Positions 40,975 to 49,209 of a stretch of 64,000 nucleotides of DNA are shown here, piece after piece; within the stretch, counting starts at the first letter, position 1; every line of letters begins with the position of its first letter. Source of the stretch: Timonella corticicola (lineage in GTDB: Bacteria; Actinomycetota; Actinomycetes; Actinomycetales; Cellulomonadaceae); the NCBI RefSeq assembly GCF_042683685.1, contig NZ_JBHUOP010000002.1, positions 496,001 through 560,000 on the forward strand, read 5' to 3'. A program made the translations under genes and the position numbers. Below the pieces are notes generated by a model. It made no database searches. It worked only from the letters and a program-made list of their open reading frames with translations, and was not told the origin of the DNA.

Positions 40975-41861
40975 GTGTGAACCTCCTGGTCACTGACAAA
41001 ACGGGTGGTGAGTTCACCCAGGTGCGAGATGCGCACGGTGACCTGGTCACCGTGCGCGAGCGGACGGTGGCTCTCCCCAACCTCGGGAAGTTTCTGGGGA
41101 GTTCCCGTCGAGATGATGTCTCCGGGCTCAAGCGTGAGCACCGAACTGATGTGGTGGATGACGAAGGCCACCGAGAAGATCGTGGTCGAGGTGTTCTGCG
41201 AGACGGTCACCGCACCATCGCGGATCACCTCAACGAGCAGGTCCTGTGGATCGGGCACCTCATCCGGGGTCACCACCCACGGACCCATCGGCGCGAAGCC
41301 ATCCGAACATTTGCCGAGCGCCCACTGGCTCTGCCTGCGCTGCCACGCGCGGTCAGACACGTCATTGAGGATCGTGTATCCGGCAACGTAGTCGAGCGCC
41401 GTATCGAGCGGAACCTGGTGGGCGCGACGTCCGATCACGACGGCAACCTCACCCTCGTAGTCCACGTCCTGCGCACCATGCGGAATACGGACAGGGTCGT
41501 GTGGCCCGGCATAGGTGTTGGGGGTCTTGACAAAGACATCCGGGAACTCCGGGTCATTAGCCGTGGGGTCTTGCCCATCGGGAACGTGTCCACGGTAGTT
41601 GTATCCGAGGCAGATGAGTTTCCCTGGCCGAACAGGTACGTCTAACGCGGTCCCAGTAAGGGCCGGGGCCTCTGCAGTGATTGAGGCTGCGAACTGCGCG
41701 GCTATTGCGCGAGCTTCGAGTTCCACAAGCACGCTCAAGGTGGAAGGGATCACAGAGGGTAACTCGGCTACCCGATCTACACCTGCAATCTCTACAACAA
41801 CGGCCGGACGCACGCCCCGGTCGGTACGAATACTAACGAGCCTCACCAGTACGGTTTCCAT
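40971..41861 (-). CDS. fumarylacetoacetate hydrolase (FAH) family protein
   Basis: An FAH-fold enzyme of about 296 residues with the family core KLICLGYNYRGHVPDG, the metal-site acidic cluster DVDYEGEVAVVIGR, and GYTILNDVSDRAWQRR, GDIISTGTP near the C-terminus. Members cleave or hydrate acylpyruvate-type diketo acids with Mg2+. Its place between GH88 and KduD suggests a step in uronate breakdown, perhaps cleavage of a diketo-deoxy sugar acid; the reaction is unknown. The start at 41861 overlaps the GH88 stop by 19 bases; a frame open to 41912 would overlap more. Confidence 0.82.
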   Translation of the reverse strand: METVLVRLVSIRTDRGVRPAVVVEIAGVDRVAELPSVIPSTLSVLVELEARAIAAQFAASITAEAPALTGTALDVPVRPGKLICLGYNYRGHVPDGQDPTANDPEFPDVFVKTPNTYAGPHDPVRIPHGAQDVDYEGEVAVVIGRRAHQVPLDTALDYVAGYTILNDVSDRAWQRRQSQWALGKCSDGFAPMGPWVVTPDEVPDPQDLLVEVIRDGAVTVSQNTSTTIFSVAFVIHHISSVLTLEPGDIISTGTPQKLPEVGESHRPLAHGDQVTVRISHLGELTTRFVSDQEVHT

Positions 41862-43024
41862 TCTGGTCGTGCCACCCGCATAAGGGCTTCCATATAGAAG
41901 TAGTCGCCCCACAGGGAACCCTCGTTGACCCCGACGCTCTTGGGAAAGTCATACACGCTCTCAAGGATCAGCGCATCGCTATCCTCAGGGCTCTTTGGCG
42001 TGTAGTTCTTAATCAGTGAATCGAGTATCCGGTAAGCAGCAGACCGCCAGCGTGCGGCGCGTTCCGCGTCGTCCTCCTGATCCGCGAGTTCAAGCAGGCC
42101 ACACACCGCGATTGCGCCCGAGGAACTGTCGCGAGGCATCTCGGACGGGTCGGTGTAGATCATGTCCCAGTACGGCACCTGGTCCTGCGGCAGAAGCGCA
42201 AGGAAGTGTTCAGCGCAGCGGCGCGATGCCTCAAGCAGGCGCGAATCGCCCAGAACCCGGTTGTTCAGCGCAAAGCCGTAAATGCCCCACGCCTGGCCAC
42301 GAGCCCAACATGAGTCATCTGCGGCGCCCTGTTCAGTCGCACCACGCAGCGGGTCCCCCGTGACCGGATCCCAGTAGAACGTGTGGAACGTCGTGTTGTC
42401 CTCGCGGATGATGTGTACCCGCAGTTGCTCAATATGCCTGCGTGCGGCTTGGATGAACCGCTCCTCGCCGCTCTGTTCGTGAGCCCAGGTCAGCAGCGGC
42501 AGGTTCATGAGCGAGTCGATGATGGTACGGCCGCGCTGCACCGGATCATTCAGGTCGCCCCATGCCTGGATGATCCCGGCGGGCTCCAGGAACCGGCGCA
42601 TCAGGTGATCAGCCGCGCTGAGCGCGGCTCGATGCGAGTCCTCATCCCTCAGCAGACGCCACGGTGCAACTGCGGCGAGCGTGTACAGAAACCCCAGGTC
42701 ATGCGTCTCCAGGTCTTCTTCCTGATCCACACGACGAGCGAAGTCGCGTGCGTGAGCCACAGCCGCCGTCTGGAACGACTCGTCGCCAGTCAGTTCAAAG
42801 GCTATCCAATAGGAGCCCGGCCAAAAACTCGTGGTCCACCCACGGTTGGCCCCCACCGTGAACGGCCCCGCTGCCGGACGCAGCAGATATTTGCCGTTCG
42901 TGGTGGTGTCATCCGGGTAGGACAGGCCAAAGTTCGCGATGTTGCGTCGTAAGGTGGCAAGGGCATCGTCCAGGGCGCGAGGAACGGTCGCGACAGCAGG
43001 GCTGGTGGTGGACGGGGTCGTCAT
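41843..43024 (-). CDS. unsaturated glucuronyl hydrolase, GH88
   Basis: A 393-residue GH88 enzyme that removes 4,5-unsaturated glucuronic acid from the non-reducing end of lyase products. The catalytic aspartates fit D109 (ETHDLGF) and D170 (TIIDSLMN), with exactly the 61-residue spacing of the characterised Bacillus enzyme (88/149). Start at ATG 43024 with AAGGA about ten bases upstream. No signal peptide, so it acts on imported oligosaccharides. Its product, 4-deoxy-5-ketouronate, is the substrate of KduI in the same operon. Confidence 0.93.
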   Translation of the reverse strand: MTTPSTTSPAVATVPRALDDALATLRRNIANFGLSYPDDTTTNGKYLLRPAAGPFTVGANRGWTTSFWPGSYWIAFELTGDESFQTAAVAHARDFARRVDQEEDLETHDLGFLYTLAAVAPWRLLRDEDSHRAALSAADHLMRRFLEPAGIIQAWGDLNDPVQRGRTIIDSLMNLPLLTWAHEQSGEERFIQAARRHIEQLRVHIIREDNTTFHTFYWDPVTGDPLRGATEQGAADDSCWARGQAWGIYGFALNNRVLGDSRLLEASRRCAEHFLALLPQDQVPYWDMIYTDPSEMPRDSSSGAIAVCGLLELADQEDDAERAARWRSAAYRILDSLIKNYTPKSPEDSDALILESVYDFPKSVGVNEGSLWGDYFYMEALMRVARPEWKPYW

Positions 43025-43054
43025 AAAAATCAAATCCTTATACAGAGGAGTCGC

Positions 43055-43723
43055 TTACGCGACCGCTTCCTCTAGGTCGAGTACGGGCCGGAGCGTGAAT
43101 CGCGAGTTGGCCCATACGAGGTAGAGCGCAGCGGATGCCGTGACCCCCATTCCGATGACCGGCATCGAGGTGAACACCCACGCCTGGCCGAGGAGCACGA
43201 GGGCGGACACCGCCGAGAGGTACCAGCGGCGAACGCCGAGAACCAGAGCGGCGCGGGCGATATCGCGCAGCCGTGCCGCAGGCTCCTCCGCGAGCGCGAT
43301 AAGGCTGATCAGCGCGGTCATCGCCACGAGCACAGCAAGGACGAGAAGCACCGGAACGAACATCGCACCGATCTCGCTCGCCCCTGCCAGGCGGACATCC
43401 ACGAGCAGGACCGCGAGCCCAGAGACAGCGACGAGGCCGATGATGAGCGCCTTGCGCCAGGTTCTGCGGTACGAAGCGATGAACGCACGAGCCACCTCGC
43501 CGTTGCCCTGCGTGTACTGGCGAAATACCCCGCAGGCGGCCGCCAGGCCCGGGGCGGCGAACACGGCAGCGACCGCGATCGCCGGCCAGGATGTGGCGGG
43601 GTCGGTCATGAGTAGCAGCAGGACCAGAGGGGACGCCGCCAACAGCAGAAGCAGGTTGGTCATGAGTCCCAGATAGACAACCTGGAAGGCAAAGGTGAAG
43701 GTATCGAACGAGATGCGCCTCAT
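43055..43723 (-). CDS. YesL-type DUF624 membrane protein
   Basis: A 222-residue protein with five to six membrane helices and the DUF624/YesL pattern: a first helix containing VVYLGLMTNLLLLL, then FRQYTQGNGEVARAFIASYRRTWRKA, where the cytoplasmic basic segment is typical. YesL proteins are encoded with CUT1 importers of uronate and rhamnogalacturonan oligosaccharides; their role is unknown. Here it lies between the permease gene (four-base gap) and GH88. The FRQYTQG...W segment supports the family. Confidence 0.82.
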   Translation of the reverse strand: MRRISFDTFTFAFQVVYLGLMTNLLLLLAASPLVLLLLMTDPATSWPAIAVAAVFAAPGLAAACGVFRQYTQGNGEVARAFIASYRRTWRKALIIGLVAVSGLAVLLVDVRLAGASEIGAMFVPVLLVLAVLVAMTALISLIALAEEPAARLRDIARAALVLGVRRWYLSAVSALVLLGQAWVFTSMPVIGMGVTASAALYLVWANSRFTLRPVLDLEEAVA

Positions 43724-43727
43724 GGTC

Positions 43728-44651
43728 CTAACCCTTCATTCCACTTGTTGCGACGCCCTCAACGAAGTACCTCTGGCCGAGGAGGAAGATGATCGCGATA
43801 GGCACCACGGACAACGTGAGGCCGGTGAACAGAAGCGCATAGTTCGCGTCGTACAGGTTGGTGACGAAACTGCGCAGACCGAGTTGCAGCGTCCACAGTT
43901 CTGGACTGCGCAGGTAGATCAGCGGTCCGATGTAGTCGTTCCACGTGTTCACGAAGGTCAGCAGGGACAGGCTCGCGATTGCGGGAATGGTCAGTGGGAG
44001 CACGATGCGACGCCAGATGCCGTATTCCGTGAGGCCATCGATTCGGGCGGCCTCGGACAGTTCCTCGGGGATCGTCTCGTAATACTGCTTCATGAGGAAC
44101 ACGCCGAAGGCACCGAACGCCTGCAGGAGGATGATTGCCCACAGGGTGTTGGTCAGACCCACCTTGCTGAGGATCACGAACTGCGGGATCATGTAGGACT
44201 GCCATGGCACGGCAATGGTTCCGATGTAGGTCAAGAAGAGGATGTCACGGCCGGGGAAACGGATTTTGGCGAAACCATACGCGGCAAACGAACCGGTCAA
44301 GACCTGCAAGAACGTCACCGCAACGGAGAGGACCAGGGTATTGCGGGTCCACACGAAGATATCGGACTTGGTCCAGATATCGACGTAGTTGCTCCACATG
44401 AAGGTCTCGGGAATCCAGACGATCGGAGCGGTGAACACCTCGTTGGAGGATTTGAGCGAACTCATGATCATCCAGAAGAACGGCAACAGGATTCCAGCTG
44501 CGGCAATGATCATGATGACGTAGACGATCGCCCGCCCCACACGCTGAACTGGCGTGTATTTGGGCTGGTCCGAGGACGCACCGGCGCTCGCTGACTCGCT
44601 GAGTTTACGCAGACCCTTCTTGGTCTGGTCGGCAGCAGTGATCTGGGACAT
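43728..44651 (-). CDS. carbohydrate ABC transporter permease (MalG type), uronate operon
   Basis: A 307-residue CUT1 permease with a basic N-terminal extension of about 45 residues, six membrane helices and the EAA loop LSEAARIDGLTEYGIWRRIVLP. It pairs with the MalF-type subunit encoded directly upstream (shared base at 44651). Substrate is inferred to be unsaturated uronide oligosaccharides. The operon has no ATPase. Confidence 0.9.
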   Translation of the reverse strand: MSQITAADQTKKGLRKLSESASAGASSDQPKYTPVQRVGRAIVYVIMIIAAAGILLPFFWMIMSSLKSSNEVFTAPIVWIPETFMWSNYVDIWTKSDIFVWTRNTLVLSVAVTFLQVLTGSFAAYGFAKIRFPGRDILFLTYIGTIAVPWQSYMIPQFVILSKVGLTNTLWAIILLQAFGAFGVFLMKQYYETIPEELSEAARIDGLTEYGIWRRIVLPLTIPAIASLSLLTFVNTWNDYIGPLIYLRSPELWTLQLGLRSFVTNLYDANYALLFTGLTLSVVPIAIIFLLGQRYFVEGVATSGMKG

Positions 44652-45598
44652 CAGTCACTCCTCTTCTTGTTCCAGAGGAACTGAACAATGGTTACGCTGA
44701 TGCAGAGCAGGAACAGCACGACTGCGGCGGATGAGGAGTATCCGAACTGGTTCTCCTGGAATCCCTTGCGGTAGATGAACTGTGCGAGGACCATCGTGGA
44801 CTGGCCCGGACCACCCTGTGTCATGACGAGGATCAGGTCGAAGATCTTGAGCGAGTTGATGGTAAGCATGACCGTCACAAAGAACATGGTTGGTCGCAGG
44901 CACGGCAGGGTCACGTTGGTGAAGCGCTGCCATGCACTCGCTCCGTCGACTCGCGCTGCCTCGTATAGTTCGCGCGGGACTGTTTGCAGACCTGCAAGGA
45001 AAAGCACCATGTAGTAGCCCATGTCGCGCCAGGTCCCCACGATGACGACCGCAGGCATAGCCCATTCGTTGGAGGTCAACCAACCTGGAGGATTGGAAAG
45101 CCCAAAGAATCGCAGGATCTCGTTGATGGGGCCGTAGTCGGGACTGAACAGCAGGTTCCATACCACCGCGATAGCCACGATGGAGGTGATGTAGGGGAAG
45201 AACGCGACGGTGCGGAAGAATGCGACGCCCTTGAGTTTCTGGTTCAGCAGGATTGCCAGGCCGAGCGAGATGACGATTGTCAGCGGCACGTGCAGCGCAG
45301 CATAGTAGATGGTGTTGAACAGGGAGATGCGGAAACTGCTGTCGCCTAGAAGCCGTTGGAAGTTGGCCAGACCGACCCAGTCTGGGTTTCCAAAGATGTT
45401 CCAGTTGGTAAATGACATGTAGAACAGGACAATCACCGGGGTGAGTGTCAACGCCGCAAAGCCGATGAAGTTCGGAAGGATGAAGCTCCACCCGATCAGG
45501 GTGTTCCTCAATGCGAGTTTGGAGCGCCGTTTCGACTGCGAAACGCTGTTGTGCCGTCCCTCTTTCGGCGCAGCGAGAGCCTGTGTCTCGAGTGGCAT
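44651..45598 (-). CDS. carbohydrate ABC transporter permease (MalF type), uronate operon
   Basis: A 315-residue CUT1 permease with six membrane helices, the loop YEAARVDGASAWQRFTNVTLP (EAA motif) and a basic N-terminus. It starts about 90 bases after the binding-protein gene and is coupled to the MalG-type subunit. By analogy with YtcP/YteP-type importers it would carry lyase products into the cytoplasm. Confidence 0.9.
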   Translation of the reverse strand: MPLETQALAAPKEGRHNSVSQSKRRSKLALRNTLIGWSFILPNFIGFAALTLTPVIVLFYMSFTNWNIFGNPDWVGLANFQRLLGDSSFRISLFNTIYYAALHVPLTIVISLGLAILLNQKLKGVAFFRTVAFFPYITSIVAIAVVWNLLFSPDYGPINEILRFFGLSNPPGWLTSNEWAMPAVVIVGTWRDMGYYMVLFLAGLQTVPRELYEAARVDGASAWQRFTNVTLPCLRPTMFFVTVMLTINSLKIFDLILVMTQGGPGQSTMVLAQFIYRKGFQENQFGYSSSAAVVLFLLCISVTIVQFLWNKKRSD

Positions 45599-45688
45599 GG
45601 TAAGACCTCTTTGATCAGCGAAAGGGAGGGTGACCGACTCCGGTTTGTCGAGCCGGCCACCCCATGGAGGGCATTAGCCCCGATTCAC

Positions 45689-46996
45689 TCAGGGAGCCTC
45701 GTTGGCTACGCGTCCCTCAGCCTCTGTGATTGCTGCGGCAACCTCAGTGTTCCCGGAGAGGACCGCCGAGTGCAGGTCGTTCAGGATTCCTTGGATTGTT
45801 GCTGTTCGCGATGAGGTTGGGTTCTCAGCGAATGCTTCATACGTGGACCAGGCGGACTGGGAAAGTTCGTCGGTTGGCGCACCGTCTGCGGAGAAGTAGG
45901 CGTCGACAACGGTCGCGTCCTTCAGCGCTGGGGTGATGCCAATGCCTGCGAGCGCCGAAGCAGCATCGGTACCTGCTGCGTACTCGAGGAAGGCCTTCGC
46001 GGCTTCGAGCTTTGCATCATCGATGTTTGCGTTGATTGCGAATCCTGTCGGGTCGCCGAAGGTCACCGGGGTGTTGCTTGCGGTGCGCTGTGGCACTGGT
46101 GCCATGCCCCATTCAAAGTCCTGGGCCTCACCCGATGCCTGCTGCGAGATAAGGGTTGCGGTGTACCAGGTTCCCATGAGCAGGTTGGCTGCCTTCTGGG
46201 TGCCGAATTCGCCCTGGTAGGTCAGTTGGTTGGAGTTGCGGGTGTTGAAGTCAACCTGCAGACCAGCGTCCTGGTAGGCGAGTTGACGGTCGTAATCCTC
46301 GGCGAGGTGTCCGTACGTGCCTGCAAGGATGTCCGCACCGGCCTGGGCGTTGGACAGTCCCTGTACGGTGGACTGCCAGCCGTGGACGTACTGCGGGTAG
46401 ACGTCGGCGGGAAGCTTCGCCTTGAGGTCTTCGAGGGTCTTGGTGTAGTCGTCCCAGGTCCAGTTGCCGGTTGGGATGTCCACGCCGGCTGCCTCGTACA
46501 GATCCTTGTTGTAGAAGACAACCCATACGTCTTGGCGGTATGGTGCCGCGTAGAGTTTGCCGTCGATGGTGTACGAGTCAACACCGCCGATTCCCTCGGG
46601 GAGCGTCAGGTCGGAGACGTCTAGGAGTTGACCGCCCTCTTGGAAGGTCGAGACGAACTTGACCTCCTTCTGGGTGATGATGTCTGGCCCCTTGCCTGCG
46701 GCGAGGTCGGTGGTCAGGAGGGTGTTGTAGTCGGTTGCGTCATATTGGATGACTTCGATCTCGACGTTCTGGTTGCGTGCGGTGAATCCGTCGGCGAGTA
46801 GTTGGAACTCCGGGGTGGTGTCGAGCGACCAGCCAGAAAGTGTGAGTTTCACTTTCTCATCTGAACCTGGAGCGTCCGTGGAGGCGTTCGGGGCGGACGA
46901 CTCGTTTTCGTTTGGCTCGGTGCTTGAGCTGCAGGATGCCAGCGACAGGGACGCCGCGAGGGCGATGCCGACGGCAGCAGTGAACTTGCGGTTCAT
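45689..46996 (-). CDS. oligosaccharide-binding lipoprotein, uronate operon
   Basis: A 435-residue CUT1-type binding protein. The signal peptide ends LSLASC (lipid-modified Cys about residue 20), followed by a Ser/Glu-rich linker. The mature domain begins VKLTLSGWSLDTTPEFQLLA and contains FVSTFQEGGQLLDVSDLT and a C-terminal SQSAWSTYEAFAENPTSS. The start at 46996 gives a normal signal peptide. It lies between the DUF2264 gene and its permeases. Probably binds unsaturated or sulfated uronide oligosaccharides, inferred from the catabolic neighbours. Confidence 0.9.
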   Translation of the reverse strand: MNRKFTAAVGIALAASLSLASCSSSTEPNENESSAPNASTDAPGSDEKVKLTLSGWSLDTTPEFQLLADGFTARNQNVEIEVIQYDATDYNTLLTTDLAAGKGPDIITQKEVKFVSTFQEGGQLLDVSDLTLPEGIGGVDSYTIDGKLYAAPYRQDVWVVFYNKDLYEAAGVDIPTGNWTWDDYTKTLEDLKAKLPADVYPQYVHGWQSTVQGLSNAQAGADILAGTYGHLAEDYDRQLAYQDAGLQVDFNTRNSNQLTYQGEFGTQKAANLLMGTWYTATLISQQASGEAQDFEWGMAPVPQRTASNTPVTFGDPTGFAINANIDDAKLEAAKAFLEYAAGTDAASALAGIGITPALKDATVVDAYFSADGAPTDELSQSAWSTYEAFAENPTSSRTATIQGILNDLHSAVLSGNTEVAAAITEAEGRVANEAP

Positions 46997-47057
46997 TGGG
47001 TGTTGCTCCTTTGCAATCTTTCTTACGGGTCGGGGACTGCTCAGTCCCCTCCAAGGG

Positions 47058-49016
47058 TTACCTTTTCGCCTGTCCAGCGATCCGGGATTCTGTGAGTGGG
47101 GTTGTGGTGTGTACCCCATCTGGCCAGAGAACATCCGCCACGCGCTGACCACCGCCATGGGTGAGCGTGAATGTGGGGTTGTGTGTTGCTGCCGGAGTTC
47201 CGGCGCCCGTCAGGCTGATGAGGGCGGCCACGGTGGCGCCCTGCGCTGCGGGGGTTTCAAGGAGTGGCACCGCGCTTGCGACGCCGAGTGGGCTTGCGCT
47301 GTGCCGGGTCTCGATCCGGCCGCTTTGATTGGCGACGAGCCCTCGGGTTTCGCTGGTCAGCTCCGCTAGGGTGGTGCGGGCGATGTCGCCGACAGCTTCA
47401 CCGGTTGGGTTGGTTCCAGACAGTGCCCAGCCGCCGATCCGCAGGGTCAGTGGTTCGGTTGTCTCGAGGGCGTTCACCTCAACGACGCGAACCTCCCAGG
47501 GGCCGCGCACGAGGGAGTTGACCGTGAGGCGTCCTGCCACCGTGATCTCACCACCGAGGCCGGAGCCGTGGCGTTGTGGGACCCATTGCGGGTCGAGCCA
47601 GTGTGCCTGCCAGGTCGCGGCGCTTACACCCACCATCCCATCCACGCGGGTGTCGAGAAGTTCCATTGCAGCGCGGTGCGTGGCGTTGCCGTGTGCGTCC
47701 ACGAGGCTCACTGACTGTTCGAGTGGCTGCTCGTAGGCTTGGTCATCGAGCAGCGGCGCGGTTGCCGTGGAATATCCGATGCGCGCGTACAGTGGCGAAT
47801 CGCCGACGAGTACACCCGCGGCTGCGTGGTCGGTCCCGTGGTTGACGATACGCACGATGCCATCGGCGCTGGTTCCCGAAATGATCCAGCCTGCTGAGCG
47901 AACAGTGCGCAGTTCGTCGCTGGTCTCAATCGGTAGTGGTTGCGCGGGAGCCTGCCAGACTGGGTGATCGGCAGGGAGTGCCACACCGAGTAGTCCCTTG
48001 ACCGCCCAGTAGGGCGAGCCTGGCCCGGAGTAGGACTGTGCGAGCGGGCACCATTCGTCGTGCCACCCCAGCGAGAGCACGTCTTGCTCGTTGGGAACAT
48101 CGTGATCCTCGAAGTGACGGATGATTCGCTCCGCCGCCGTACGCAGCATCCCAGCGGAGACGGAGGGAACCTCCGCGATGATGCCAGCCCAGAACGGCGC
48201 GGCGGCGGCGAAACGGTAAATGAGGCTGCGCCCCTGGATGAGTGGCGAACCATCGGCGCCAATCAGTGTGACCGCGTCCTGCAGGAATCGATCGAGGGCT
48301 TTCTTGTCGCGGTCGATACGGTCACCGGCGAGTTCCCTCGCGCCGCGCATCGCAGTCCACAGCACTGGGTAGAGGTGGAGCGCCCAGCCCACGTAGTGGT
48401 CGTAGGAGCGCTCTGGGCCATCGCTGATCCAGCCGTCCTCGCGTTGTAGCGAGTCGTGGAGGGCGAGGTCATCCTCGATGTCCTGAGCGGACCATGGGCC
48501 GCCGACAGAACGCAGGAAGGTCTGAACGACCACCCGAAACCACAGCCAGTTGGTTGGCGGATAGGTTGCGTCTCCCACGACTGGTGCGAGATAGTCAATC
48601 ACGCGCTGTTGCGTGAGTTCGTCCAGCTTTTCCCAGATCCATGGGCGTGTCATGTCAAGGATTAACGCGAGCGATGCAGCCTCGACCTTCGCCTGGGCGT
48701 GTTCGTCAAGACGGACCCAGCGTTCAGGGTTCTCCGGATCTACACCGGCGATGATTCCACGGGTGTAGAAGTCAATGAGATGGTCGACTCCGACGCCACG
48801 AGCACCCGTGATACGGAAACCAGCGAGTAGGAAAGTGCGTGCAAACCCTTCAAGACCATCTACGTCGTGACCGTATCCGCCCTCTGCCCCTGGAGGGGTG
48901 ATCCGCGCACCGGTTGGTGATGCCCATTTCATCGCTCCTGCGAGTACGCGATCTGCGTAGGCAAGCCAGTCTTCACGTGTCCACGCGCTGTGGGTGTGGG
49001 GCTGCGCCTTGATCAC
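47058..49016 (-). CDS. DUF2264 family protein (predicted polysaccharide-processing enzyme)
   Basis: A 652-residue cytoplasmic protein. Residues 10-360 are an alpha/alpha-barrel-like DUF2264 domain (WLAYADRVLAGAMKWASP, PPTNWLWFRVVVQTFLRS, ERSYDHYVGWALHLYPVLW), followed by a beta-rich C-terminal half. Such proteins occur in loci for uronate-containing glycans and are related in fold to lyases and GH88/105 enzymes; their reaction is not established. It is the first gene of the minus-strand operon, preceded by the repeated CGATCATT operator array. No signal peptide. Confidence 0.8.
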   Translation of the reverse strand: MIKAQPHTHSAWTREDWLAYADRVLAGAMKWASPTGARITPPGAEGGYGHDVDGLEGFARTFLLAGFRITGARGVGVDHLIDFYTRGIIAGVDPENPERWVRLDEHAQAKVEAASLALILDMTRPWIWEKLDELTQQRVIDYLAPVVGDATYPPTNWLWFRVVVQTFLRSVGGPWSAQDIEDDLALHDSLQREDGWISDGPERSYDHYVGWALHLYPVLWTAMRGARELAGDRIDRDKKALDRFLQDAVTLIGADGSPLIQGRSLIYRFAAAAPFWAGIIAEVPSVSAGMLRTAAERIIRHFEDHDVPNEQDVLSLGWHDEWCPLAQSYSGPGSPYWAVKGLLGVALPADHPVWQAPAQPLPIETSDELRTVRSAGWIISGTSADGIVRIVNHGTDHAAAGVLVGDSPLYARIGYSTATAPLLDDQAYEQPLEQSVSLVDAHGNATHRAAMELLDTRVDGMVGVSAATWQAHWLDPQWVPQRHGSGLGGEITVAGRLTVNSLVRGPWEVRVVEVNALETTEPLTLRIGGWALSGTNPTGEAVGDIARTTLAELTSETRGLVANQSGRIETRHSASPLGVASAVPLLETPAAQGATVAALISLTGAGTPAATHNPTFTLTHGGGQRVADVLWPDGVHTTTPLTESRIAGQAKR

Positions 49017-49063
49017 CGGTTCTCCTTTGAATGGCCTTCATCAAGTGGTTCAGTCGGTCACTA

Positions 49064-49185
49064 CATCGTTTCCGATCGTTTTAGAGACTAGCAATCCAAA
49101 TCGATCATGGCAATAGATTTTCATTCTTATTCGATCATTGCAACCATCTCGTGATCCTGATACGATCATTTTCGATCATTGATCG
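49064..49185. promoter_or_regulatory. phased CGATCATT operator array between divergent uronate genes
   Basis: Near-identical octamers start at 49073 (CGATCGTT), 49102 (CGATCATG), 49132, 49163 and 49173 (all CGATCATT). Intervals are 29, 30, 31 and 10 bases, close to multiples of one helical turn. The last unit is part of a perfect palindrome CGATCA-T-TGATCG (49173-49185). They fill the region between the DUF2264 operon and the lyase-regulator operon. The likely ligand is the DeoR-LacI chimera at 51108. Confidence 0.75.
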
Positions 49186-49209
49186 TTCTCAAAGAGACAG
49201 AGGAACACC

